From: Desulfobacula sp. | GTDB lineage: Bacteria > Desulfobacterota > Desulfobacteria > Desulfobacterales > Desulfobacteraceae | Length of the DNA stretch: 55,424 nt | Reading direction: 5' to 3' | NCBI RefSeq assembly: GCF_014237455.1 | Contig: NZ_JABZFL010000076.1 | Span: 1-55,424 of the forward strand | Shown: one piece after another, positions 41,617 to 49,693 of the stretch | How the letters are laid out: the number at the start of each line of letters is the position of its first letter | Numbering within the stretch: the first letter of the stretch is position 1 | Made by a program: the position numbers and the translations under genes | The notes under the pieces: model-generated | The model's database searches: none | What the model was told of the DNA's origin: nothing | Seen by the model: only the letters and a program-made list of their open reading frames with translations

Positions 41617-43472
41617 TGTTCCGACCTCCTGGATTGTTTTTGTGATGGCCTTATTTTTTTTTGACCCGGTCGCCGGAACCAGGTTTTATTTCTGATAAAA
41701 TGTCTTTCAGGGCCATTCTGCGATGCAACACCTCGTTCTGTTTCATGACCAGTTTTAATTTTTTCTCCAGGAGTTCTTGCTCCTTGCGCGGCTTTATCTC
41801 TGGACGGCCCGGCTGACGATCTGTGACACTGCCCAGCAAGGCTGTAAGGGCCTTCTTCTCCCATTTGTAATAGGTCTTTCGCGAGACCTTCAAGTCTCTG
41901 GCTGCCTGGGATGCCGTCATCAGGCCACAGTTCACTTTCATAATTAGTTCTACTCGTTTCATGGCCATTTCGGATTTGTCCATGGAAAGTTTCCTCAATT
42001 ATTGTGATTTTTTCTTTTTGCTGTTCTGGATTTTTTTCAGGCGTTTTTGTAGTTTGTTGCCGGTTCCATTGAGTTTCTTCTCCATTAGCCGCACAAGGCG
42101 AGAACTTAAGGTCGCCTTGTGCTCTGCTCTGACCGGACTCAATGCTGTTAACATCCCTTCCATTGCCTGATTCTGCCATTTGTCCAATAACGTCCAGCTC
42201 ACTGACATTTCCCGGCATATCTGTGTTGCTGTCCGACATTCTGTCCATACCGACAATACTGCTGTTACCTTCTCCTGTGGTTTGAATACCCTTCGGAGCC
42301 TCTTTATTTTTTTCATTATGTATATCCTTTTTAATATCATAAACAAGTTCTTTCTCGTTGGAGGCAGACAGATCATCGACCAGCATTCTGACTTTACCTT
42401 TTTCAGCCCGGATTACCACTGACTGATCACCCATACGTCCAACCATATAAAAAGGATCTGCCGGTTTACCCCTTAAAGCCAGCTCCAATGCATTTTCTTC
42501 AACACCCTGTTCCAAGGTTTTTTTAAGGGTATGCTGGATCTCAAAAAAACGATCACCAGGGCACAAACCACCAATGCCCTGGTGGGGCCTTTTGTAATTA
42601 TAATATTTTATCCAGAAGGATAGTCGATCACGAGCTTCTTCATAAGAATTGAACTGAGCCTTTTGCAGAAATTCATTTAAAATAGATTTCCAGAACCTTT
42701 CGATTTTACCCAGTGTCATTGGATGGTGAGGACGGGAACGAATATGTTTTACACGATCCTTTTTTAGTTCTTTTTCAAACCGTGTAGTACCCCGCCAATT
42801 GGTATATTGCCTGCCATTATCCGTCAGCATTTCCTTGGGGACTCCATATTCGGCAACGCCAGTTCTGTAAGTTTCTATTACATTTACTGCAGTTTGGCTG
42901 CGATATAACCCAAGGCTTGTTATGTAGCGAGAGTAATCGTCCATATATCCAATTAAATAAGCGGCCTTACCTGCCAAACGAAAAGACATAATATCACTTT
43001 GCCATAACTGGTTTGGCCTGGCCCTTTCAAAAAACCTGGGCTTAGCAGGATTCTTCCTTGGTTTTCTTTTGGGTTTAGAGGACAATCCTTCAGCGGTTAG
43101 TGTTTTTCCAATGGTTTTAGGACTTGTTTTGATCAGAAAAAAACGTTTTAAGATATCTGATATTCTTTGAATGCCATATCCTGGATTGCTTTTTTTTACA
43201 TCCACAATGACCTTTTTGATCCCGGGAGAAGTTCTGGAATTCCCCGATAACCTGACTTTGGACTTAAGTCCATCCTCTCCAAACTCTCGGTATCTTTTTG
43301 CCCATGTGCCAACGGTACTTTTGCCAACACCAAGCTCTTCATTCAGCAGGTCTGGGCTGTAGCCTTCTTCAAGATATAATTTGACTACCCTGAGACGGAA
43401 CTCAAAGGTATAGGATTTAAGAGTTTTTTTACTTTTCTTTTTTCTGTTTTTTGATTTGTTTCGCTTGATCAT
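41613..43472 (-). CDS. IS DDE integrase 1 (rve) with long overlapping C-terminal frame
   Basis: Residues 20-130 hold two HTH units (FRLRVVKLYLEEGYSPDLL; YGIQRISDILKRFF), and the DDE triad is Asp160 (WQSDIM), Asp218 (LTDNGRQYTN) and Glu258 (LGKIERFWKSI). This is IS481/IS3-like. The frame stays open for 619 codons, but codons beyond about 386 overlap the two HTH genes in another frame and have a polar, low-structure composition. The natural protein may therefore be all 619 residues or effectively end earlier by some other mechanism. AAAGGAGATG lies before the start. Confidence 0.75.
   Translation of the reverse strand: MIKRNKSKNRKKKSKKTLKSYTFEFRLRVVKLYLEEGYSPDLLNEELGVGKSTVGTWAKRYREFGEDGLKSKVRLSGNSRTSPGIKKVIVDVKKSNPGYGIQRISDILKRFFLIKTSPKTIGKTLTAEGLSSKPKRKPRKNPAKPRFFERARPNQLWQSDIMSFRLAGKAAYLIGYMDDYSRYITSLGLYRSQTAVNVIETYRTGVAEYGVPKEMLTDNGRQYTNWRGTTRFEKELKKDRVKHIRSRPHHPMTLGKIERFWKSILNEFLQKAQFNSYEEARDRLSFWIKYYNYKRPHQGIGGLCPGDRFFEIQHTLKKTLEQGVEENALELALRGKPADPFYMVGRMGDQSVVIRAEKGKVRMLVDDLSASNEKELVYDIKKDIHNEKNKEAPKGIQTTGEGNSSIVGMDRMSDSNTDMPGNVSELDVIGQMAESGNGRDVNSIESGQSRAQGDLKFSPCAANGEETQWNRQQTTKTPEKNPEQQKEKITIIEETFHGQIRNGHETSRTNYESELWPDDGIPGSQRLEGLAKDLLQMGEEGPYSLAGQCHRSSAGPSRDKAAQGARTPGEKIKTGHETERGVASQNGPERHFIRNKTWFRRPGQKKIRPSQKQSRRSEH
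41651..41983 (-). CDS. IS HTH protein B
   Basis: The protein starts MDKSEMAMKRVELIMKVNCG and has an HTH in LMTASQAARDLKVSRKTYYK followed by a coiled coil (EQELLEKKLKLVMKQNEVLH). This resembles the OrfA partner of IS3-type elements. I choose ATG 41983, with GAGGAA eight bases upstream, over a TTG at 41998. It overlaps the C-terminal frame of integrase 1. Confidence 0.65.
   Translation of the reverse strand: MDKSEMAMKRVELIMKVNCGLMTASQAARDLKVSRKTYYKWEKKALTALLGSVTDRQPGRPEIKPRKEQELLEKKLKLVMKQNEVLHRRMALKDILSEIKPGSGDRVKKK
41999..42316 (-). CDS. IS HTH protein A
   Basis: The 105-residue protein starts MKKIKRLRRVFKPQEKVTAV with an HTH in TECRTATQICREMSVSWTLL and a basic helical tail. An AAAGGA motif precedes ATG 42316. 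It overlaps integrase 1 in another frame and ends at the spot where HTH protein B begins. It looks like an IS3/IS911 OrfA-type DNA-binding subunit. Confidence 0.65.
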   Translation of the reverse strand: MKKIKRLRRVFKPQEKVTAVLSVWTECRTATQICREMSVSWTLLDKWQNQAMEGMLTALSPVRAEHKATLSSRLVRLMEKKLNGTGNKLQKRLKKIQNSKKKKSQ

Positions 43473-43551
43473 TTGGGAACATCTCCTTTGAAATCTAAAC
43501 TGATTTCTAAACTTTGGAGTGTTACCCTATTTCTTTAAAATTTTTGTCTCA

Positions 43552-44277
43552 TTAATTGGTCAATAGCACATACTTCATCATTTCATGGAATATTATAAAA
43601 TCACCATCTTCATTCTCGTTTTTTTGTTTTCCATCCATCATGCCAGGAAATACAATAGAAGCCTTTTCTTTTAAAAAAAGATATTTTTCTTTTATAAACG
43701 TAAGTTCTTTTTCAGTAATATTATTTACAATTTGGATTTTGCTGTATTCCTCAAGGAGGATATCATTGTATTTTATATTTTTATTTTGTTTTAAATTTTT
43801 ATTGATTTCAATGTTCAATTTATCCTGTGTTTTTTCTAAGTCACTTTCTATTTCTTTCAGTTCTAAATAAATTTCGTCGTAATCTTCTAAGATAGATTTA
43901 TTGGTATTAATGAAATTTGTAATTTTATTGGATTGTTTTTTTAATTCTTTCGGGACATCACTCACTACCTTTAAATAGTCTTCATTTATCACTTTTAATC
44001 GTGACTTTAAGAACTCATTTTTGATGTGTTCAGTTATATAAATATTATCTATATTTTCTTTTAAAAAAGTAAAAAAATTGTTTTTAACCTTATTGGATAC
44101 TTTGTAGAATAACAATAATACATTCGTATCCAAAAAAATCGGATATTCCGTGAGTTTAGAAGCTTTATCAAAATTTTGAATGAATGAACTCAAGCACGTT
44201 TTTAACTGAGATATATCGCTTTTGCAATTTGAGTCAAACCAAAAATTTTCATTAATTTCACTGTTTTCCATACTCAT
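43552..44277 (-). pseudogene. PIN-like RNase (DUF4935-type), 3' end removed by the IS
   Basis: The PIN motif FLDTNVLLLFYKVSNKVKN gives the first acidic residue, and IYITEHIKNEFLKSR the second. The middle is a long charged coiled coil (residues about 100-200), as in DUF4935. The conserved end GDFIIFHEMMKY is followed by VLLTN and a stop that come from the IS inverted repeat. The last beta-strand and acidic residues (usually ...FVTDD..) are lost. It lies 87 bp downstream of the small acidic gene of the TrlF locus. Confidence 0.7.
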
Positions 44278-44364
44278 AGCCCTTGATTATACTGAACTCT
44301 ATAATCCGTTTGTTTTTACTCGCACCATTTTTATTCTTGGAATGAAACATGAGATCCTTGAGAA

Positions 44365-44667
44365 TCATTTATTTTCCGACTCATTTGTATCATCAGAAGA
44401 ATCTTTTTCACCTTCTATACTTTCGTTAAATGAATTTGTAATCTCATCTATTGTTTTTTGTATCAGTTGTAATTTTGGATTTTCAAATTCTGGTTTATCC
44501 AGAATTATTTTTTTCTTGTTATCGATTAGATGAGTTAATTTTTTTATATATTCTGAAAGATCAACATCTCCTGACGTTCCGATTTTAATTTCGTCATTGC
44601 CTTCAAAATTTAATTTCAAATAATGATTTTCTTCATCAATGTTCATTTCTACCGCTAACGTATTCAT
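44365..44667 (-). CDS. small acidic protein of the TrlF-like locus
   Basis: The 100-residue protein starts MNTLAVEMNIDEENHYLKLN and ends in an acidic, Ser-rich tail (EGEKDSSDDTNESENK). It has no motif I recognise. Its ATG follows the PHP-ATPase stop by a single base, so it is almost certainly part of that operon and may be an accessory subunit. Confidence 0.65.
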   Translation of the reverse strand: MNTLAVEMNIDEENHYLKLNFEGNDEIKIGTSGDVDLSEYIKKLTHLIDNKKKIILDKPEFENPKLQLIQKTIDEITNSFNESIEGEKDSSDDTNESENK

Positions 44668-44668
44668 T

Positions 44669-47059
44669 TTATAATCCTTTATTCAATAACTTTTGAATAT
44701 TATATTTCTTGGATCTGTTATCAAAAATATATTCGCCACCATCCAAAATGCTACAAATATCCTTTTGAGAAGCTTCATTTTCTAATTTGATTTGAGAATA
44801 TGATATTTTGTTATCGTCGTTTTTGGCTAGGATAATTGATTCAGCGTCTCCATAAACAACAATTGCCGGATTATGGGTAACAAGAAATAATTGCTTTTTA
44901 AATTTCAAATCCCTGATAAGGTCTACTAATTGCTCAGAAATAAACTTATTGCCTAAATTGTCTTCAGGTTGATCAATCAAGATTAAACTTGAAGAGGGGT
45001 TATTGAGAATAACTTGAAGATACTTCTCTGAGTTATAACCTGGGCTATTATTTTTCGAGTTTGATCCATCTTTGTATTCGAGATAATCATCCGGGTGGTC
45101 AAAACAATTTAATAGAGTTGTGAGCTGAGTTCTTATTTTCTTTTTTAAACTTTCAGGTTCATTGTTTCCGAAATTTTTTATAGAACTCTCACTATTCAGG
45201 AGTTTTAATAGACATAGATATAAACTTGTCTTATCTACATTTTTTATTCCGTCCATAATAAGACCGCTGATTTTTTCTTCGTTTTGAATTTCTAAACATA
45301 GTTTGCTCTCTGAATTCAAATCAATCGTTTCTTTATGTGTGCAATTATATTCCTCTATAGCGTTGGAATCATTTTTCAATTTAACCAAAGTTTTAAAATA
45401 TCCTCCGATATCATCAACCATCTTTTTTATTGATTCTTGAGCCTTGGCTTTTTCTTGTCCCTCAGTATTTAATGCAGAATTAGCTGCCTGGATATTTTTA
45501 TCAACTTTGTCTAAAAAATCATCAATACTGTTTCTCATTGATATTGCATTGTCTATCTCTTCTTTCTTTTCCTGAATTAAATTTTCAAATGCTTTAATTA
45601 TTATTAATTCTTCTTCGTTTATCGAAAAATATTCTGACTTAGTTAAACCCGCAACGCCTTCAATCAAATTAGCTAATAATTCTTCATTTTCAGAGAGATC
45701 TTCTAATGTGTTGTGTGATTTTTTGATAGTTGGGATATCTGCTTTTATCAGAAATTCACCACTCAAAAACTTTTTAAGGGTGTGATCATGCAGAATTGTT
45801 TTTTCTGTTATTCCTGAGTCAAAAAGGTCTTTATAGGCTCTGTGCAGAACTTCAATTTTTTTCTCCAAGTCACTTTTTTTGTTTAGAAACTGCGTCCTTG
45901 TGTCATTGTACTGATCAATCTTTCCTGTTTTTTTTGCTAAATCTTCAAGTTTATTGTTTTCAAAATAATTTACTATATCTCCCTGATTGATCTGAACAAT
46001 TGATGTGTCTATTGAGGTCTTAGCTCTACTGTTTTCATCGTATTTTGATTTAATTCCTATTTTCAAATCTTCTACAATAGAATCATACCTATCATTTTTT
46101 TTTAAAGTATCAATACTTCTATTTAATATATCTAATAGCAGACTTTTCCCACTAGAACGGCCACCAACAATCACATTTAAATGGGGGCTAAAATCGAGGG
46201 ATGAGTCAGCAATATTTGTGCTTGAATTGATCTCTAATGTCTCTATACAATTATTGATTTGGTTAATGATTTTGAAATTGGAAGTAGACTTAATCCTTGA
46301 TTTAGGATCAATAAATGCCAGTCGAAGAGTTTCATAGTTCTTACTTCCTTTTATGTAATAGAAATCATGGTCACCTTTGTCACCTTTATGCGCGCAAGGG
46401 TATCTCTCAATATTGTGGTTGTCAGAAAACTCAATGTAAGCATAGTCATCTTTTTCCCTGAAAGCTTCATGCAAAATTTTATCAAAATTATCATTATAGA
46501 TTTGTCTTTTTTTTTCTTTAACTTTTTCAAGAGGGCTTTGTAAAAGAATGAGCATTTTCTGAGCTTCTTCGATTTCCCCTTTGTATCCCTTTACGATACT
46601 TGCTGTATTTCCTGCATGGGGAATAAAAAAGAAATCATCCTCAGGAAAAATATTTATAATTTCATCTATATTTAGCTTTCTTGATTTTATCCCCAATTTT
46701 TTTTCTTTATAGGAGTCTTCAAGGCGTTTGTTAATATCCTTTGCATTCTCATAGTCGCTATAATTAAAGATAAGAAGCGAGTGATATGTTTTGTAGTTTC
46801 TTTCAATATCTAATTCTATCCCTAATAATAAAAGAGGATCATTTTCGGAATTATAATTTTCATAATATTCTTTGTATGCTGGCAGGTTGATAATATTATG
46901 ATCAGTTAACGAAAAAATCTGAACCTCTTCCTCTTTTAATTTTTCATGTAAGGTTTTGACTGAAAAAGTACCTGTATAATCGTTATTTTTGGTCTTTTTA
47001 CTCCAGTCAGTATGAATATGCAGATCAATTCTTTGCCAATTAGAGTATTTAATATTCAT
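44669..47059 (-). CDS. TrlF-type PHP-phosphoesterase / SMC-like ATPase fusion
   Basis: The N terminus is a PHP domain: RIDLHIHTDWS with His14 and His16, SLTDHN near 51, and FIPHAGNTAS near 145. The Walker A NVIVGGRSSGKSLLLDIL is at about 296-311, followed by a long helical insertion with coiled coil (residues about 330-560). The C terminus has an ABC/SMC-type Walker B and switch, SLILIDQPEDNLGNKFIS and LFLVTHNPAIV. This is the architecture annotated as TrlF-family ATPases. Similar PHP-SMC proteins occur in defence islands. The gene begins about 36 bp after attC-like site 19. Confidence 0.8.
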   Translation of the reverse strand: MNIKYSNWQRIDLHIHTDWSKKTKNNDYTGTFSVKTLHEKLKEEEVQIFSLTDHNIINLPAYKEYYENYNSENDPLLLLGIELDIERNYKTYHSLLIFNYSDYENAKDINKRLEDSYKEKKLGIKSRKLNIDEIINIFPEDDFFFIPHAGNTASIVKGYKGEIEEAQKMLILLQSPLEKVKEKKRQIYNDNFDKILHEAFREKDDYAYIEFSDNHNIERYPCAHKGDKGDHDFYYIKGSKNYETLRLAFIDPKSRIKSTSNFKIINQINNCIETLEINSSTNIADSSLDFSPHLNVIVGGRSSGKSLLLDILNRSIDTLKKNDRYDSIVEDLKIGIKSKYDENSRAKTSIDTSIVQINQGDIVNYFENNKLEDLAKKTGKIDQYNDTRTQFLNKKSDLEKKIEVLHRAYKDLFDSGITEKTILHDHTLKKFLSGEFLIKADIPTIKKSHNTLEDLSENEELLANLIEGVAGLTKSEYFSINEEELIIIKAFENLIQEKKEEIDNAISMRNSIDDFLDKVDKNIQAANSALNTEGQEKAKAQESIKKMVDDIGGYFKTLVKLKNDSNAIEEYNCTHKETIDLNSESKLCLEIQNEEKISGLIMDGIKNVDKTSLYLCLLKLLNSESSIKNFGNNEPESLKKKIRTQLTTLLNCFDHPDDYLEYKDGSNSKNNSPGYNSEKYLQVILNNPSSSLILIDQPEDNLGNKFISEQLVDLIRDLKFKKQLFLVTHNPAIVVYGDAESIILAKNDDNKISYSQIKLENEASQKDICSILDGGEYIFDNRSKKYNIQKLLNKGL

Positions 47060-47094
47060 TATATGGTTCCTTAAAACCTCTTCTTAAAATATTA

Positions 47095-47168
47095 GGAGAA
47101 CGTTCCAAATAACCGGTACAAATGGAGCGTAGCGGAATTTGTATCCGTGTTCATTTGGATTGTTGTAA
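47095..47168 (-). repeat. attC-like site 19 (74 bp)
   Basis: Minus strand: TTACAAC at 47162-47168, then CCAAATGAACACGG with single unpaired G and A bases, TACAAAT pairing with ATTTGTA, and CCGGTTATTTGG before GTTCTCC at 47095-47101. The loop TTCCGCTACGCTCC is close to that of site 11. Confidence 0.7.
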
Positions 47169-47216
47169 TCCATATAAAATTCTTAAAATGCTGTTTTTGG
47201 GGTCGAAAACATTAAC

Positions 47217-47342
47217 CTAAGACAATTTTCGGGGCATTTTTTCAATATATTCAGTCTCCTTGATCCGACAAGCGATCAAGCGACAGTAACGGCAGTTCTC
47301 AAGCGAGTTTTCCATTTCTGAACAACAGTAACACCCCTTCAT
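47217..47342 (-). CDS. 41-aa Cys-rich protein, probably zinc-binding
   Basis: The ORF starts MKGCYCCSEMENSLENCRYC and continues RLIACRIK, with six cysteines spaced as CxCC...CxxC...C. Its ATG overlaps the stop of the upstream membrane-protein gene (ATGA), so it is translationally coupled and likely real despite its size. It is the last gene before attC-like site 19. Metal binding is inferred from the Cys spacing. Confidence 0.55.
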   Translation of the reverse strand: MKGCYCCSEMENSLENCRYCRLIACRIKETEYIEKMPRKLS

Positions 47343-47932
47343 CCCCTTTTTTCATTTTTCGACGGTATTTTACAGTTGCAATCCTCACTTGAAATAGAGT
47401 TTTTTTCATTAAACACTTTTGTAATATTGTAATATATTTTCAGCAGTACTGAAGAGGTTCGTTTTAATGCCCAATAAATAAGAAATAAAAAAACCAAAAT
47501 TATAACCCATTGCCAACATAATTTCTCAAAAAAGACTATACCCCATAAAAAACTACACGGAATAATTAAAATAGCTAAATTTCGATATGCGGAATAGTAA
47601 GCCCATTGTTTATCACGATATTTCAGTACATGTTCTGGAACATTCCTCCAAAAAGATTCTGTTTCTTCAAAAGATGGACAATCTTTACACAGAAAATCAT
47701 CTACGAAAAGTTCACCCAAACCAAGCCCTATTACGTCCATTATTAAGCCTAAGAGGTAAGATAGAATAATCACAGCTCCAATTAGTGAAAGAGACAGATT
47801 CTTGGATAAAAAGATAAAGGTGTCTTTAACAGCTATCGTACCGTTGATATCCAAAATAGGAATAATACTTAAAAGAATAAAGAATCCTCCCAGCAATTCA
47901 CAAAGAGCTTCATTTAAATCAAGACCTCTCAT
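47339..47932 (-). CDS. four-helix membrane protein, unknown
   Basis: The 197-residue protein has hydrophobic segments at about 13-29, 46-70, 118-137 and 140-157, separated by a loop with aromatic and Arg residues (KYRDKQWAYYSAYRNL). No known domain is evident. The arrangement, a membrane protein after a soluble unknown and before a Cys-rich peptide in one cassette-like unit, would suit an effector or channel, but that is only a guess. Confidence 0.65.
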   Translation of the reverse strand: MRGLDLNEALCELLGGFFILLSIIPILDINGTIAVKDTFIFLSKNLSLSLIGAVIILSYLLGLIMDVIGLGLGELFVDDFLCKDCPSFEETESFWRNVPEHVLKYRDKQWAYYSAYRNLAILIIPCSFLWGIVFFEKLCWQWVIILVFLFLIYWALKRTSSVLLKIYYNITKVFNEKNSISSEDCNCKIPSKNEKRG

Positions 47933-47946
47933 TTGATACTCCTTTC

Positions 47947-48846
47947 CTAAATTGAATTGTTGATTTTTATCTTAAAACAATTTTCAACCCACACTGGTTT
48001 ATTCCCATCGTACATTTGAATGTTGACCGGGTTTTGCAAGTGAACTTCAGAAGCCCCAAAATCCATCGCTGTACGATCATATATCTGAAACCATTGAGTC
48101 GGAGTGCAATCTGACTTCGAAAAATCTGGATGGCATCCTTTAAAGATATCTTCAGCACTTGGGATAAAAATATTTTCACATATATTCCTTAATTTATAAG
48201 CAATAACCATCAACAAGATCTTTCGCCAACCTCTGAAATGGTCTTTAATATATGAAGAATTCTTCCTCACATAGTCAGATTGCATTACTACGACAAAACA
48301 GTCCTTATTAATAATTTTGCAAAGTGAAAAACATATCGAAGAATAACCACCTTTTTTGTAGTGATTGTATGAAAACCGACACAATTTGCGTCTAATTCTT
48401 GGAGGATAAAAAAGATTGCCATTTGGCATCAATGCAATAGAATAATTCACATCTTTCTTTAAAGGAGGACAATATATTTTGATTGATTCGTATGACTTGA
48501 ATGAGAAACCCCGACACCCCATTAATGAGAAATATTTTTTAAACTCTTTACTGTTTTGGATGCTTTTTATAAAATCCGTTGATTCTATTTTGTTCATTTG
48601 CCTGCCACAATAAGATTTAATGATTTCGAATAGGAAGGGGTTTTTAATTCCATTATCTGTTAGTTTGTTAATTAATAATTTTTTACTTACGGAACTACCA
48701 TTTAAATGTGAAAGGATTTCAAAATTTTCTAGAGTATCGCCATAATTTAAATAATTTAAGACGTTCCAGTTCAAAATCATATGTTTATTGTTGAGACGAT
48801 GTTGATGAGGTAACATGTTATCAATCAATTGAGCCTCTCGTAGCAT
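47947..48846 (-). CDS. hypothetical protein, 299 aa
   Basis: I do not recognise the family. The sequence is basic and aromatic with Cys residues; segments such as GGYSSICFSLCKIINKDCFV and RNICENIFIPSAEDIFKGCH look like a mixed alpha/beta fold. The end has TPTQWFQIYDRTAMDFGASE. The ATG lies 22 bases from the GTTCTCG box of attC-like site 20, so it is the first ORF of its unit. It is cotranscribed with the membrane protein 14 bases downstream. Confidence 0.6.
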   Translation of the reverse strand: MLREAQLIDNMLPHQHRLNNKHMILNWNVLNYLNYGDTLENFEILSHLNGSSVSKKLLINKLTDNGIKNPFLFEIIKSYCGRQMNKIESTDFIKSIQNSKEFKKYFSLMGCRGFSFKSYESIKIYCPPLKKDVNYSIALMPNGNLFYPPRIRRKLCRFSYNHYKKGGYSSICFSLCKIINKDCFVVVMQSDYVRKNSSYIKDHFRGWRKILLMVIAYKLRNICENIFIPSAEDIFKGCHPDFSKSDCTPTQWFQIYDRTAMDFGASEVHLQNPVNIQMYDGNKPVWVENCFKIKINNSI

Positions 48847-48867
48847 TCATGGTGGCGTTTAGCCGCA

Positions 48868-48917
48868 CGAGAACAACCTAAATCACCGGCTCGCCCGGTG
48901 CATTTGAATTGTTAGAG
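48868..48917 (-). repeat. attC-like site 20
   Basis: Minus strand: CTCTAAC at 48911-48917, AAATG, CACCGG paired with CCGGTG around GCGAG, ATTTAGGTT and GTTCTCG at 48868-48874. The right arm is identical to that of site 6. Confidence 0.7.
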
Positions 48918-48943
48918 TTAAGTACGGTATCCCCCGATCTTGT

Positions 48944-48972
48944 CAACAAGAGTCAAATAGAGACTTGACCCC
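48944..48972 (-). repeat. 29-bp GGGGTC repeat, copy 2
   Basis: Identical to 13274-13302 and again placed just before an attC-like site in minus-strand orientation. It lies in the short non-coding gap after the membrane/coiled-coil gene at 49027. Confidence 0.75.
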
Positions 48973-49026
48973 CGAGCTACAAGCCTAAAATCATTGCGAT
49001 GAGCTCAATTTTTCGTACATTGCATG

Positions 49027-49662
49027 TTATAATCCACTCATAATTTGTTTGAAATCATTTTGCTGTTTTAGAATTGATTGTTCCAGCTTTAACAAGAGCC
49101 GTTTGTTTTCATCTGTTTTGCGAACCATAATTGCTGAAGTTGAATTTATTTTTTTTAATATCTTTTCATGCCCGTTCTCAATGAGCTCTATTTTTGATTT
49201 AATCGATTCTTGATCCTGATTTGTTGTCGTAATTTGCCCTAATATGCTATCAAATTTTGAGTTGAACTGCTTTTCAGCGTTCATAGCGGCCTTTTTTTCG
49301 GCGCTTAATAAATAAACGCCAAAAATGATGGACAAAAATGAAACAATTAGTGGAATGTATAATTGCTTTCTGTAATTCAATTTGTTGGATTCTTCATCGT
49401 TGTCATTTAAAGCCGTAGTAAATGCCTTATCTATATCTGATTCTTTACCACCTGCTGCGAGCATTGATATTTTATTGCGTACATTCATGTAAAAAACTAA
49501 ACTTACAATGGCGGCAAGGAATAAAAAAATAGAATTCAAAAACACTTTGTCAAGATTTGTATGAAGGGAGATGGTAATACTGAAAAGTGAACCAATAAGA
49601 ATACCAACCAGCCCAGAGTCTACATGATAAAGTACAACATCAAAACGCTTATATTTTCCCAT
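49027..49662 (-). CDS. membrane protein with C-terminal coiled coil
   Basis: The 211-residue protein has transmembrane segments at about 16-32, 41-60 and 103-121. A charged coiled coil of about 85 residues follows (SKIELIENGHEKILKKINST and onward). The loop between helices 2 and 3 is acidic. A strong AGGAGG lies before the ATG. It is the last gene of the phosphoribosyltransferase-kinase operon, 31 bp after the response-regulator-like gene, so it is a candidate membrane effector. The family is unknown to me. Confidence 0.7.
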   Translation of the reverse strand: MGKYKRFDVVLYHVDSGLVGILIGSLFSITISLHTNLDKVFLNSIFLFLAAIVSLVFYMNVRNKISMLAAGGKESDIDKAFTTALNDNDEESNKLNYRKQLYIPLIVSFLSIIFGVYLLSAEKKAAMNAEKQFNSKFDSILGQITTTNQDQESIKSKIELIENGHEKILKKINSTSAIMVRKTDENKRLLLKLEQSILKQQNDFKQIMSGL

Positions 49663-49693
49663 ATTTCCTCCTGAATGATAAAAGCGAATGCGT

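Larger units (their letters stand above)
40582..43570 (-). mobile_element. 2,989-bp insertion sequence with two DDE integrases
   Basis: The ends are imperfect inverted repeats. The left reads TGTGCTGCATCC then TTATGACACAAA (plus strand from 40582). The right reads TGTGCTATTGACC then TAATGAGACAAA (minus strand from 43570). Four overlapping genes in one transcription unit lie inside: DDE integrase 1, two HTH proteins and DDE integrase 2. No flanking target duplication is evident, and both neighbours are truncated exactly at the ends. I cannot assign it to a named family. Confidence 0.75.

Noticed and set aside
2430-48917. A CRISPR array
   Set aside because: The repeats are kilobases apart with genes between them and no Cas genes are present.
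2430-48917. REP elements mobilised by a RAYT transposase as the whole explanation
   Set aside because: No Y1-type transposase is in the window, and the sites have the boxes and unpaired bases of attC. I keep it only as the alternative named in the array finding.
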